Assembly (NCBI RefSeq): GCF_022427145.1
Contig: NZ_JAKSXN010000005.1
Span: 1-64,000 of the forward strand
From: Paenibacillus timonensis
GTDB taxonomy: Bacteria > Bacillota > Bacilli > Paenibacillales > Paenibacillaceae
DNA: 64,000 bases
Reading direction: 5' to 3'
The notes beneath the pieces are model-generated. The model was not told where the DNA came from. It searched no databases and worked only from the letters and a program-made list of their open reading frames with translations. Of the stretch, positions 25,808 to 34,759 are shown piece after piece (the stretch's first letter is position 1; every line of letters starts with the position of its first letter). Made by a program: the position numbers and the translations under genes.

Positions 25808-26593
25808 ATGTTAATTACTACGGGAGACCATGAAACGTCTGCCGCCGTCCGTCGGGCGAAGGAACTGGCCGGCTTGGCCGGCGTTCCTTACGTCTCGCGC
25901 AGTCGGACATCCCTAGCGCGTTTAGCCGAGCGTCATGGCGACGGCGACATCCTGGTGGTTTTGGAGAAAGGGGCCCGGCTGCATCGGACCGGCCGCGAAC
26001 CGATGACGTTTCACCCCAGCATGGCATTCGTCCGGGCGAAGCGGTTATTTAAGGGGGAGAACGACGCGATGCTGGACGCCGCGCGGGTCGTTCCCGGCGA
26101 CGTCATCATCGACGGCACGGCGGGTCTAGGTTCCGACGCGATGGTCTTTTCGATTGCCGCGGGGGCTGAGGGGCAGGTGCTGGCGCTGGAGGACTCCCTG
26201 CCGCTTTGGGCTTTGCTTACCGAAGGGCTGAAGTTCTATGTCTCCGGCCTGCCGGCCTTTGACGAAGCGTTGCGGCGGATCGAACCAATACATACGAACC
26301 ATTTGGACGCGTTGCGGGCGATGCCCGACAAGAGCGCGGATATCGTCTACTTCGACCCGATGTTCCGCGATCCCATCGCGGAATCGTCTTCCATTTCGCC
26401 GCTGCGGACATTCGCCAATCCGAACCGTCTGGATCCGGAGGCGGTGAAGGAGGCTTGCCGGGTCGCTCGCAAAACGGTCGTCCTGAAAGAGCAGCGCGGG
26501 AGCGGGGAATTCGATCGGCTGGGGTTCGCCGCGAGCAGCCGATCCCATACTAAAATTGCCTATGGAGTGATTTCGCTTGACCCGAAACGATAA
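25808..26593 (+). CDS. RsmJ-like SAM-dependent methyltransferase
   Basis: 261 residues. The fold-defining motif is DVIIDGTAGLGSDAMVFSIA, with VLALEDS after strand 2 and VYFDPMFRDP as the catalytic DPMF-type motif. This matches the SAM_MT (PF04445) family that includes RsmJ, the m2G1516 methyltransferase of 16S rRNA; whether this one acts on the same base is not known. The residues RTFANPNRLDPEAV are also conserved in the family. GGAGG lies upstream of ATG 25808. The 3' end overlaps the miaA start by 17 bases, implying translational coupling. Confidence 0.78.
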   Translation: MLITTGDHETSAAVRRAKELAGLAGVPYVSRSRTSLARLAERHGDGDILVVLEKGARLHRTGREPMTFHPSMAFVRAKRLFKGENDAMLDAARVVPGDVIIDGTAGLGSDAMVFSIAAGAEGQVLALEDSLPLWALLTEGLKFYVSGLPAFDEALRRIEPIHTNHLDALRAMPDKSADIVYFDPMFRDPIAESSSISPLRTFANPNRLDPEAVKEACRVARKTVVLKEQRGSGEFDRLGFAASSRSHTKIAYGVISLDPKR

Positions 26594-27551
26594 ACCGAAA
26601 CTGCTCGTGCTGCTTGGCCCGACGGCGGTCGGCAAAACAAAGCTCAGCATTGAACTGGCCCGCGCGTTGTCCTGCGAAATCATTTCCGGCGATTCCATGC
26701 AGGTGTACCGGGGGATGGACGTCGGGACCGCCAAGATCACCGAGGAAGAGATGGGCGGCGTTCCGCACCATTTGATCGATGTGCTGGAACCCGATCAGCC
26801 TTTTTCCGTCGCCATGTTCCAGGAATGGTGCCGCAAGCTGATCCCGGAAATCACCGGCCGCGGTCGGTTGCCTTTTATCGTAGGCGGGACGGGGCTGTAC
26901 ATCGAATCCGTTTGCTATGAGTTCCAGTTTACGGAGGCGGGGGCTGATGAGGATTTCCGGGCTCGGGAGCAGGCGTTTGCCGAAACCCATGGCGCTGAAG
27001 CGCTTCACGCCAAATTGGCGGAGTTGGACCCCAATTCCGCGGCGCGTCTGCATCCCAACGATGTGCGTCGGGTGATACGGGCGCTGGAGATTGTCCACCT
27101 AACCGGGGAGACGTTATCTTCACAGCTTGAGAAGCAGCAGAAGCAATCGCCTTATGAGCTTTGCTTGATCGGTTTGACAATGGACCGTCAAATGCTTTAT
27201 AACCGTATTGAACGGCGAATTGACGATATGCTGAGACTTGGCCTTGTCGATGAAGTCCGCGGACTGCTCCGCAAAGGCTACCGCCGCGATGCGGTCTCCA
27301 TGCAAGGGCTGGGGTATAAAGAAATCGTCGAACATCTGGTTGACGGCATCCCGCTGGATGTTGCGGTGGAGAAGTTGAAAAGGGATACGCGCCGGTTTGC
27401 CAAGAGACAGCTTTCCTGGTTCCGCCATATGAAGGATATCGTCTGGATCGATGTGGGCGACGGTGAAAATTTTTCCGGGATTTTGGCGGCGGCCCATGCT
27501 ATAATAGCAGGAAAGTTTCCCGCTGATCTTGAATATAATTCAAAACACTAA
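26577..27551 (+). CDS. miaA: tRNA dimethylallyltransferase MiaA
   Basis: Transfers dimethylallyl to A37 of tRNAs reading U-starting codons. 324 residues with P-loop GPTAVGKTKLS at 13, DSMQVYRGMDVGTAK, VGGTGLYIES and the C-terminal QGLGYKEIVEHL. The start is TTG 26577, with GGAG 10 bases upstream and overlap with the preceding methyltransferase gene. Next to hfq as in most bacteria. Confidence 0.97.
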   Translation: MTRNDKPKLLVLLGPTAVGKTKLSIELARALSCEIISGDSMQVYRGMDVGTAKITEEEMGGVPHHLIDVLEPDQPFSVAMFQEWCRKLIPEITGRGRLPFIVGGTGLYIESVCYEFQFTEAGADEDFRAREQAFAETHGAEALHAKLAELDPNSAARLHPNDVRRVIRALEIVHLTGETLSSQLEKQQKQSPYELCLIGLTMDRQMLYNRIERRIDDMLRLGLVDEVRGLLRKGYRRDAVSMQGLGYKEIVEHLVDGIPLDVAVEKLKRDTRRFAKRQLSWFRHMKDIVWIDVGDGENFSGILAAAHAIIAGKFPADLEYNSKH

Positions 27552-27575
27552 TTGATTCCTATTGGGGGTACGGCT

Positions 27576-27815
27576 ATGAATAAGACCATTAACATCCAGG
27601 ATACATTTTTGAACCAATTACGGAAAGAGAGCATCCCGGTCACCGTATTTTTGACGAACGGCTTTCAGATCAGAGGGACGATTAAGGCATTCGACAATTT
27701 CACGATCGTCATTGACAGCGACGGCCGCCAGCAAATGGTGTACAAGCACGCGATCTCGACGTTCCAGCCGCAGCGGAATGTATCGCTCATGCAGGAATCG
27801 CAAAACGAGGATTAA
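27576..27815 (+). CDS. hfq: RNA chaperone Hfq
   Basis: 79 residues, full length for Gram-positive Hfq. Sm1 motif [22 protein letters not shown] and Sm2 motif YKHAIST are clear. Forms hexamers that bind U-rich and A-rich RNA. ATG 27576 has GGGGGT upstream; earlier in-frame codons reach into the miaA-hfq spacer and are not needed. A terminator lies about 55 bases downstream. Confidence 0.97.
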   Translation: MNKTINIQDTFLNQLRKESIPVTVFLTNGFQIRGTIKAFDNFTIVIDSDGRQQMVYKHAISTFQPQRNVSLMQESQNED

Positions 27816-27869
27816 ATCAGGCTGAAACTTTTTGAATTTCAATACGTTAAGAGTATAGGATAAGGACGG

Positions 27870-27899
27870 AGCAACCTGAACCAGGTTGTTCTTTTCTTT
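27870..27899 (+). terminator. intrinsic terminator after hfq
   Basis: CAACCTG (27872-27878), loop AAC, CAGGTTG (27882-27888), then TTCTTTTCTTT. Confidence 0.8.
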
Positions 27900-28135
27900 C
27901 CGGGCACTTTTAAGCCAGGAGCTTAATCAAATGAATTCATTCAGGCAAGGAAATGTTCAAAAAATCACTCTCTCGTCATCGAATCCGTCATCGAACCCGC
28001 GCTCATGCGGTGATATGATATTATTAAGCGCATGAAATCATGATTCGACGCCGAATCAAGTCGGGATAAGAAAAACAGTCAATTTTTGAACGTCCTTGCA
28101 AAAGCAGACTGGCAGGAAGGGAGTCAGAACAAACC
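27900..28135. other. upstream region of the PBP gene
   Basis: No gene seen. A likely promoter element GATATGATATTATT lies near 28012-28025, and GATTCG/CGAATC makes a small palindrome near 28042-28057. Nothing else is recognised. Confidence 0.35.
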
Positions 28136-30730
28136 ATGTCTAGCAAGAGCCCGTCAAGGCTGCAAAGAAGCGGCAAGCCGGACAAAAAAGAAAAAGCGCC
28201 GAAAGCGCACAAAAAGAGAAAGCTGACGGCCAAACGCGTGTTGTGGACTTCATTTTTTACGATTGCTTTTGCGGTATTTTGCGCGATAGCAGGCTATATG
28301 TACATTACGGTCAGCGGCGAGAAGATCCTCTTGCAGAACGAGGACAAGCTGACGGTGTATGAAACGACGAAGGTATATGACCGCACCGGGGTGTTGATGG
28401 GTGAACTGTCCATCGATAAAAGCGAACCGGTGGAATCGGATCAGATTCCGGAACTGCTCAAGAAAGCTTTCGTGGCGACGGAGGACAAACGGTTCCTCGA
28501 GCATAACGGGGTTGATTTGTGGTCGATCGGCCGGGCGGCCGTCAAGGATATCGTGGCCCGCTCCCTGGTTGAAGGCGGTAGTACGATTACGCAGCAGCTC
28601 GCCAAAAACATTTTTCTGAGCGCGGATAAAACGTTCTTCCGTAAAGCAACCGAAATGTCGATCGCCATGGCGCTCGAACGCCACAAGACGAAGGATGAAA
28701 TCCTGACGTTGTACTTGAACCGGATTCCTTTCGGCGGTACGGTTTACGGCATCAAGGCGGCATCGATCCGCTATTTCGGGAAGAGCGATCTGAATAAACT
28801 CGACGTGTGGGAGATCGCGACGCTGGCGGCCATGCCGAAGGCGCCGTCCCGATACAATCCGTTGAAGAACCCTGAGCTGTCCAAAGAACGGCGCGCGGTG
28901 GTGCTCGACCTGATGTATCAGGAGGGTTATATCACGGCGGAGCAAAGGGACGAAGCGAAGGCGGTGGATTACGATTACGAGCCGCCGGTGAAAAACCAAA
29001 GCTATCTTGCCTTCAAGGACTATGTCGTGGAAGAAGCCGAGGAGAAATTCGGGTTAACCGAAGACGAATTGAACCGCGGGGGCTACAAAATTTACACGAC
29101 GATGGATGCAAAAGCGCAGAAAGCGCTGGAGAAAGCGTTCGAAAACGATGATTTCTTCGAAAAGAGCAAGGACGACCAGCAGGTTCAGGCCTCCATGGTC
29201 ATTATGAACCACGAAAACGGCAGCCTGATCGCTTTGCTCGGCGGCCGGGACTACGAGCGCAAAGGTTTCAGCCGGCTGGACAGCCGCCGTCAACCGGGCT
29301 CGGCGTTCAAACCGATCGTATCGTATGCACCTGCTCTAGAATCCGGCAAATTTTCGCCGAACTCGCAGATCAGCAACGAGAAGCAGTGTTTTGGCGACTA
29401 CTGTCCGACGAATCTGCATGGGTACTCCAAAACGATCAACCTGACCGATGCCTTGACGAAATCGGAGAATATCCCGGCCGTCTGGCTGTTGAATGAGGTT
29501 GGGGTGAGTACCGGTGTTAAATATGCCGAAGCCATGGGCATTAAAATGGATAAAAATGACCGCAACCTGGCTATTGCGCTGGGCGGTCTGACTTACGGCA
29601 CGAACACGCTGGAGATGGCCGGAGCGTTCAGCGTATTCGCCAATGGCGGTTCGTATAACCCGCCGTACTCGATCAAATCGATCGTTGACCACGATGGCGT
29701 GGAAAAATACAAATACAATGCACCGAAGCCAAAACGGGTCATCAGCGAACAAACGGCCTATTACATGACGACGATGATGCAAAACGTCGTCAATGACGGA
29801 ACCGGGAAACGGGCGAAACTGGACCGTCCGGTTGCCGGCAAAACGGGGACGACGCAACACGGGATCCCCGGGCTGAGAAGCAGTAAAAACCGCGATGTCT
29901 GGTTTGTCGGTTATACGCCGGAATGGACCGGCGCCGTCTGGATGGGGTACGATAACCCCGACAAGAACCATTTGCTGAACGGCAGCAGCGGGCAAACGGC
30001 GGCTTTGTTCGCCGCCGTCATGAAGGAAGCTTTGAAAGGCGAGCCGGCAAAATCGTTCCCGGTTCCGGAGAACTTGCAGCAGGAAGAGCCCGAGGACCAA
30101 ACGGAAACGGCCGCGCCGACGGGATTATCCGCCGCTTACAATCCGGACACCGGAGCGGTATCGCTCAGTTGGACCGGCGTTGAAACCGCCGATGCAGTGT
30201 ACCATATCTACCGTCGCGAGGCGTCCGAATCGGCGTTCACGCACATCATGGATTCGGTATCGACGGAGGCGGAGGATATCAGCATTACCCCAGGAACCGG
30301 ATACGTTTATTACGTAACGACCTACGATCCGGTTAATGCGGTGGAGAGCGAGCCGTCCAACAATGCCCAGGTGTTGATTGACAGTGTGGAGCCGCCTCCA
30401 GGCGATGAAACTCCGGGATCGGATACCGGTACGCCGGTCGATCCTAACCTTCCGGGCAATGGCGATGGCAACCAGGGCGTTCCGCCAGGCAATGGCCAAG
30501 GAAACGGTAACGGTAACGGTCAAAACAATGGCAACGGCAATGGTAATGGAAACGGCAACGGCAACGGTAACGGTCAAGGCAATGGGGGAAATGGCAGCGG
30601 AAATGACACGGAGCTCCCCCCCATGGATGATGACGGAGGCGTCATCGTTCCGCCGGACACCGGCGGGGACGGAACCGGCGCCGATGTCCCGGCGGGCACT
30701 ACGGATGGATCCACGGGAGTCGGCAGATAG
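28136..30730 (+). CDS. class A penicillin-binding protein (PBP1A/PonA type) with FN3 and Asn-Gly tail
   Basis: Bifunctional cell wall synthase, 864 residues. A basic cytoplasmic start is followed by one membrane helix (about 35-58), the GT51 transglycosylase (ATEDKRFLEHNGVD, EGGSTITQQLAKN, LYLNRIPFGG), and the transpeptidase with SxxK in GSAFKP (about 389), SEN (about 443) and KTGT (about 568). A fibronectin type III-like domain covers about 660-755. The last 95 residues are acidic-proline and then (Gly-Asn) repeats, a flexible tail that could thread the wall. Start ATG 28136 has an AGGAAGGGAG site. Single gene with a terminator. Confidence 0.95.
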   Translation: MSSKSPSRLQRSGKPDKKEKAPKAHKKRKLTAKRVLWTSFFTIAFAVFCAIAGYMYITVSGEKILLQNEDKLTVYETTKVYDRTGVLMGELSIDKSEPVESDQIPELLKKAFVATEDKRFLEHNGVDLWSIGRAAVKDIVARSLVEGGSTITQQLAKNIFLSADKTFFRKATEMSIAMALERHKTKDEILTLYLNRIPFGGTVYGIKAASIRYFGKSDLNKLDVWEIATLAAMPKAPSRYNPLKNPELSKERRAVVLDLMYQEGYITAEQRDEAKAVDYDYEPPVKNQSYLAFKDYVVEEAEEKFGLTEDELNRGGYKIYTTMDAKAQKALEKAFENDDFFEKSKDDQQVQASMVIMNHENGSLIALLGGRDYERKGFSRLDSRRQPGSAFKPIVSYAPALESGKFSPNSQISNEKQCFGDYCPTNLHGYSKTINLTDALTKSENIPAVWLLNEVGVSTGVKYAEAMGIKMDKNDRNLAIALGGLTYGTNTLEMAGAFSVFANGGSYNPPYSIKSIVDHDGVEKYKYNAPKPKRVISEQTAYYMTTMMQNVVNDGTGKRAKLDRPVAGKTGTTQHGIPGLRSSKNRDVWFVGYTPEWTGAVWMGYDNPDKNHLLNGSSGQTAALFAAVMKEALKGEPAKSFPVPENLQQEEPEDQTETAAPTGLSAAYNPDTGAVSLSWTGVETADAVYHIYRREASESAFTHIMDSVSTEAEDISITPGTGYVYYVTTYDPVNAVESEPSNNAQVLIDSVEPPPGDETPGSDTGTPVDPNLPGNGDGNQGVPPGNGQGNGNGNGQNNGNGNGNGNGNGNGNGQGNGGNGSGNDTELPPMDDDGGVIVPPDTGGDGTGADVPAGTTDGSTGVGR
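30480..30605 (+). repeat. Gly-Asn codon repeat in the PBP tail
   Basis: GGCAAC/GGTAAC/GGTAAT hexamers encode alternating Gly and Asn with occasional Gln. Synonymous variation between units suggests the protein sequence is selected rather than simple slippage. Confidence 0.8.
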
Positions 30731-30760
30731 GCGAAACTTCCGAGGCCCGATACCTGAAAG

Positions 30761-30806
30761 TAACCCTCAGCCCAGCGCGAAAAGCGTGGCTGGGGGTTGT
30801 TTTTTT
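30761..30806 (+). terminator. intrinsic terminator after the PBP gene
   Basis: AACCC(T)CAGCCCAGCGC pairs with GCG(T)GGCTGGGGGTT, followed by seven T. Confidence 0.88.
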
Positions 30807-30883
30807 CGTGTGAAAATGGTTTTTGTGACTCTCTTTCAAATATGGTAAGCTGATAGTACATTGTGTTGAAAGGGAACTTATTT

Positions 30884-31444
30884 ATGAAGCGAAAATTCGG
30901 AGACCGCGCGAATTGGCGCCGTGTAACCCATCGTCAATTCAAATCCAAGTTTGTGGAGAGCGATGAGTTTACGGGATATGTTACGCTGTACAGCATTTAT
31001 GCCCTGCGTGATCCATTATGGAAAACCTACGGGGGTCACACCTTCCGGATCGCCGACAAGGGTTACACGTGGCTGCAGTACTATCCCAAAGGAGCTCATT
31101 TCGTCGTTACGGCCATGTTTGATGATCATGGCGAGATCGTGGAATGGTACATCGATATTTGCAAAACGCAAGGCGTCACCGACCAGGGCGTGCCTTGGTT
31201 TGATGATTTGTATCTGGATATCGTCGTGCTGAAAAATCGTGAAGTGTTTTTATTGGATGAAGACGAACTTGACGAAGCTTTAACGAAAGGCCTCATATCG
31301 GTAAAAGATTATGATCTGGCAACGGAGACGGCCCAGCAATTACTTCACGACATAAAGGAACGGCGTTTCCCCTATTTCCGCCTATCCCTGGACCATTACC
31401 AGAGCGGGTTTATGACTTCGGAGCCGAATCAACCAGGGGGATAA
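30884..31444 (+). CDS. DUF402 protein (YgaC/Ntdp-like nucleoside phosphatase)
   Basis: 186 residues. The blocks DKGYTWLQYYPKGAHFVVTAMFDDHG and WYIDICKTQGV...GVPWFDDLYLDIVV are typical of DUF402 proteins; the Asp/Glu-rich WYIDI and DDLYLDIV segments bind divalent metal. Characterised relatives hydrolyse nucleoside di- and triphosphates. ATG 30884 has AAAGGGAA about 10 bases upstream. The YdcF-like gene starts three bases after its stop, so the two form an operon. Confidence 0.85.
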   Translation: MKRKFGDRANWRRVTHRQFKSKFVESDEFTGYVTLYSIYALRDPLWKTYGGHTFRIADKGYTWLQYYPKGAHFVVTAMFDDHGEIVEWYIDICKTQGVTDQGVPWFDDLYLDIVVLKNREVFLLDEDELDEALTKGLISVKDYDLATETAQQLLHDIKERRFPYFRLSLDHYQSGFMTSEPNQPGG

Positions 31445-31447
31445 ACC

Positions 31448-32128
31448 ATGCGTTATGCCAAACCTAGCGAGAACGTCGGTTTAGGTAAAGCTCGGAATTC
31501 GGTCCGTGTGAGGAAGCGGATACTACGATGGGGACTTGCTTTCATTTTGCTCGGGATGGGATGGGTGTTGTTCGTGTTGGCCCAAATCGGCAGCGTGGAG
31601 CGAAATCCGGCAGCCAACGCGACTCTAAGCGAGCCGGCGGAGGTCGGAATCGTCCTCGGAGCGGCCATGTGGGGGGACGAGCCAAGTCCGGGACTCCGGG
31701 AGCGCCTAGAACAAAGTCTCAAGGACTACGAAGCGGGGAAATTTAAATGGTTTCTGTTGACCGGGGGGCTGGATACGCCAACTTCGAGATATACCGAAGC
31801 GGAGGGGATGGCGAATTATCTGGAGCAGCACGGAGTTCCGCGGGACAAAATGCTCCTGGAAAACAAGGCGACTAGCACCTACGAGAACCTGAAATTCAGT
31901 CAGGAGATGATGGAAGAGCGGGGACTTACTTCGGCGTTGATCATAACGCACACCTATCACGGGAACCGCGCGCTGGAAATCGCCAGAGCATTGGACTACA
32001 AGGAGCCTAAACTTTCGTTAACCGAAACGAAGGTGCTGAAACCGTTCCCGAACACGTTCCGGGAAATCTTGGCGTATTCGAAATGGAAGCTCGATCAATT
32101 GGGACTGGCCCTCGGCATGATAGGATGA
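31448..32128 (+). CDS. YdcF/SanA-like DUF218 membrane protein
   Basis: 226 residues with one N-terminal membrane helix (about 27-45) and an extracytoplasmic DUF218 domain: GIVLGAAMWGDEPSPGLRERL, LLTGGLDTPT, STYENLKFS and ITHTYHGNRAL. These match the YdcF/SanA/ElyC family, thought to act on envelope precursors such as undecaprenyl-linked sugars. Exact reaction unknown. GGGGGAT precedes ATG 31448. Confidence 0.82.
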   Translation: MRYAKPSENVGLGKARNSVRVRKRILRWGLAFILLGMGWVLFVLAQIGSVERNPAANATLSEPAEVGIVLGAAMWGDEPSPGLRERLEQSLKDYEAGKFKWFLLTGGLDTPTSRYTEAEGMANYLEQHGVPRDKMLLENKATSTYENLKFSQEMMEERGLTSALIITHTYHGNRALEIARALDYKEPKLSLTETKVLKPFPNTFREILAYSKWKLDQLGLALGMIG

Positions 32129-32237
32129 CAAAACTTCTAATAACGGACAGGGAGAGAGAATACATTTAGATGTGTGTTCAACAAGATGGCTTAGTGTATT
32201 TCCTCTCAGCCCTACCTTTATAAAGAGGTGATTTCCT

Positions 32238-33221
32238 ATGTCTGGGCGTGTCATGGCCAGAAACGGCTCTTCCGATGAGAGACCGTCGCGTCAGATCAAC
32301 GTGATCCTCCGCAGCACCGAACCGCCTGTCGTCTCGCAGGCGATAGCCGACAGCGAACCTCAGGCGTCGGCCAAGGGTTTGCCGCAGCAGGGGCTTTTTG
32401 CCGAAATCCAAAAAGAATTGGATCACCTGATCGGTTTGGATCATATTAAAGAGTTAATGTACGAGATATATGCGCTCTTGCAAATCGCCTCGATGCGCTC
32501 GGAAGCGGGACTGCTATCCGGGGCTCAGGTCTACCACATGGTGTTCAAAGGCAATCCGGGCACCGGAAAAACGACGGTAGCGCGAATCGTCGCCAAAATG
32601 TTTCAACGTATGGGGGTGCTCAACAAAGGGCACTTGATCGAAGTTGAGCGTGCCGATCTGGTCGGCGAATACATCGGCCATACGGCGCAGAAAACGCGCG
32701 ACTTGGTCAAAAAAGCGCTCGGCGGCATTTTATTCATCGATGAGGCCTACAGTTTGGCGCGCGGCGGTGAGAAGGACTTCGGCAAGGAAGCGATCGATAC
32801 GCTGGTCAAAGCGATGGAGGATCATAAAAATCAATTTATCCTCATTTTGGCCGGGTACTCGGATGAAATGGACTTTTTCCTATCGACCAACCCGGGGCTG
32901 CCCTCGCGCTTTCCGATTCAGATGGATTTTCCGGACTATTCGATCGACCAGCTGATTCAAATAGCTGAGGGGATGGCGAAAGAACGCGATTATATCTTGA
33001 TGCCGCAGGCGATACTCAAGTTAAAGCAGCATTTGCTCCGGGAGAAATGCGAAAGCGAGCAGGTGTTCAGCAATGCCCGTTATGTCCGCAACGTGATCGA
33101 ACGGTCGGTTCGGCAGCAGGCCGTGAGGTTGCTCAATCAATACGGCGGCGGCTCGCCGGGCAAGCTGGAGTTGATGACCATCCGAACCGAAGACCTGAAG
33201 CTTGACGCCAAAAAAACGTGA
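32238..33221 (+). CDS. spoVK: stage V sporulation protein K, AAA+ ATPase
   Basis: 327 residues. CbbX-like AAA+ ATPase with Walker A GNPGTGKTTVARI (104-112), Walker B ILFIDEAYSLARGG, pore-loop region YIGHTAQKTRDL and sensor ILAGYSDEMDFFL with an Arg finger region NPGLPSRFP. SpoVK is needed for spore maturation in the mother cell. The start ATG 32238 follows AAAGAGGTGA. Gene order spoVK-hflX-ynbB-glnR-glnA is the same as in Bacillus subtilis, which supports the name. Confidence 0.92.
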   Translation: MSGRVMARNGSSDERPSRQINVILRSTEPPVVSQAIADSEPQASAKGLPQQGLFAEIQKELDHLIGLDHIKELMYEIYALLQIASMRSEAGLLSGAQVYHMVFKGNPGTGKTTVARIVAKMFQRMGVLNKGHLIEVERADLVGEYIGHTAQKTRDLVKKALGGILFIDEAYSLARGGEKDFGKEAIDTLVKAMEDHKNQFILILAGYSDEMDFFLSTNPGLPSRFPIQMDFPDYSIDQLIQIAEGMAKERDYILMPQAILKLKQHLLREKCESEQVFSNARYVRNVIERSVRQQAVRLLNQYGGGSPGKLELMTIRTEDLKLDAKKT

Positions 33222-33395
33222 TGGGCCGCAAAAAAGCGGGGGTTCAGCACCGAGAAGGTTGGATGAAGCGAGGGAACGAGTAGCGGAGCGTAGGGAAACC
33301 TACGTGAGCAATGGAGGTCCCGGCTGAATTCAAGATTCGACGCCGCATTGGCTTCCCGACCAGCATCGTGATGGGCCGCCGTTTTTTTGAACCCC
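33217..33395 (+). repeat. structured spacer element bounded by 13-bp direct repeats
   Basis: CGTGATGGGCCGC occurs at 33217-33229 (overlapping the spoVK stop) and again at 33367-33379. Between them is a GC-rich stretch with a perfect 6-bp hairpin closed by a GNRA-type loop: CGTAGG-GAAA-CCTACG at 33289-33304. GGGGTTCA (33239-33246) is complementary to TGAACCCC (33388-33395). A T run at 33382-33388 follows the second copy. It could be a small inserted element with a target duplication, or a leader RNA of hflX. Confidence 0.5.
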
Positions 33396-33412
33396 TTTAA
33401 GGAGTAGTGATG

Positions 33413-34741
33413 ATGTCGAGGTTGCATGAGACTACCACCCACCGTCCGGATGTGGCCGTATTGGTCAGCTTGGTTACGCCGGAGACGAAGCAAAGCGGAA
33501 TCGACCCCGAATATTCCCTGGCCGAGCTGGTGCAGTTGGCCGAAACGGCCAGGGTCGAGGTTGCCGAATCCATAGTGCAAAATCGCGATAAACCCGATCC
33601 CCGCTGGTTTATCGGGAAAGGGAAAGTGCTGGAGCTCCGCGAGGTGATCGAGAGCCAAGGGGCGAATACCGCAATATTCGATCAGGAATTGTCCGGTGCC
33701 CAGGTGCGCAACTTGGAAGAGATGTTGGACGTCAAAATAATTGACCGCACCCAATTGATTCTCGATATCTTCGCGCAACGGGCGAAAACGCGGGAAGGCA
33801 TCATTCAGGTGGAGCTGGCGCAGCTTACTTACCTGCTTCCGCGGTTGTCCGGGCATGGAAAGAACCTGTCGCGGCTTGGCGGCGGGATCGGGACGCGGGG
33901 ACCGGGGGAAAGCCAACTGGAAACGGATCGCCGCCATATTCGCCGGAGGATCGGCGAGTTGAAACGTCAGTTGGAGGAGGTCACCCGGCACCGGCAGCTA
34001 CACCGGGCACGACGGAAGGAAAACGGCGTGGTGCAAATTGCCCTGGTCGGTTATACCAATGCCGGCAAATCTACGTTGCTTAAGGCGTTGACTTCGGCCG
34101 ACGTCTTTGTGGAGAACCAGCTGTTCGCTACGCTGGATCCGACGACCCGGCTTCTACCGCTCCCTGGCGGGAAGGAAGTGGTGTTGACCGACACGGTAGG
34201 GTTCATTCAAAATCTGCCGCATGATTTGGTCGCCGCCTTCCGTGCTACCCTGGAGGAGGTCAACGAAGCGAATCTGATTTTACATGTCGTAGACGCATCT
34301 TCGCCGATGCGCGAGGAGCAAGTAGAAGTGGTCGATCGGATCCTTGGTGATTTGGGAGCCGGGGGAAAGCCGCAAATCGTGCTGTTCAACAAGAAGGATA
34401 TCTGTCCGCCAGAACGGCTTCATATGCTGCCGACAGGCGAGGGGTACTTGATGATTTCCGCATTTGACGAAAGGGATCTGTCGGCGATTCGTGTAGCCGT
34501 GCAGCGGAAGCTGTCCGGCGGGACGAAAACGTTTCGGATTCCTGCGGAACGAGGCGATCTCACCCCTGTGTTATATCGGGTTGGTGAAGTGGTGGACAAG
34601 CAAATGGACGAGGATTTCATGATCTACGAGATCGATGTGAACCAGGCTGATTTCAACAAGTATGGCTATCGACTGGCTCCTTTTGCGATTCCCAAGCAGG
34701 ACTCCAAAGCCGAGAATACGACAAATGATGGAATGGATTAA
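33413..34741 (+). CDS. hflX: ribosome-associated GTPase HflX
   Basis: 442 residues. N-terminal HflX domain ([57 protein letters not shown]), then the G domain: G1 [11 protein letters not shown] at about 212, G3 [10 protein letters not shown]4 NKKD. HflX splits stalled 70S or 100S ribosomes under stress. ATG 33413 is 8 bases after AAGGAG; GTG 33407 and ATG 33410 are in frame but closer. ynbB follows after 18 bases. Confidence 0.95.
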   Translation: MSRLHETTTHRPDVAVLVSLVTPETKQSGIDPEYSLAELVQLAETARVEVAESIVQNRDKPDPRWFIGKGKVLELREVIESQGANTAIFDQELSGAQVRNLEEMLDVKIIDRTQLILDIFAQRAKTREGIIQVELAQLTYLLPRLSGHGKNLSRLGGGIGTRGPGESQLETDRRHIRRRIGELKRQLEEVTRHRQLHRARRKENGVVQIALVGYTNAGKSTLLKALTSADVFVENQLFATLDPTTRLLPLPGGKEVVLTDTVGFIQNLPHDLVAAFRATLEEVNEANLILHVVDASSPMREEQVEVVDRILGDLGAGGKPQIVLFNKKDICPPERLHMLPTGEGYLMISAFDERDLSAIRVAVQRKLSGGTKTFRIPAERGDLTPVLYRVGEVVDKQMDEDFMIYEIDVNQADFNKYGYRLAPFAIPKQDSKAENTTNDGMD

Positions 34742-34759
34742 GGGAGAGATAACGTAACG

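Noticed and set aside
30125-30577. Val/Ile/Thr-rich frame on the minus strand of the PBP tail
   Set aside because: It is the shadow of the Gly-Asn codon repeat of the PBP gene and has no start signals.
33222-33412. T-box or other known riboswitch before hflX
   Set aside because: No T-box sequence, specifier loop or other named motif was found; only the generic hairpin and direct repeat described above.
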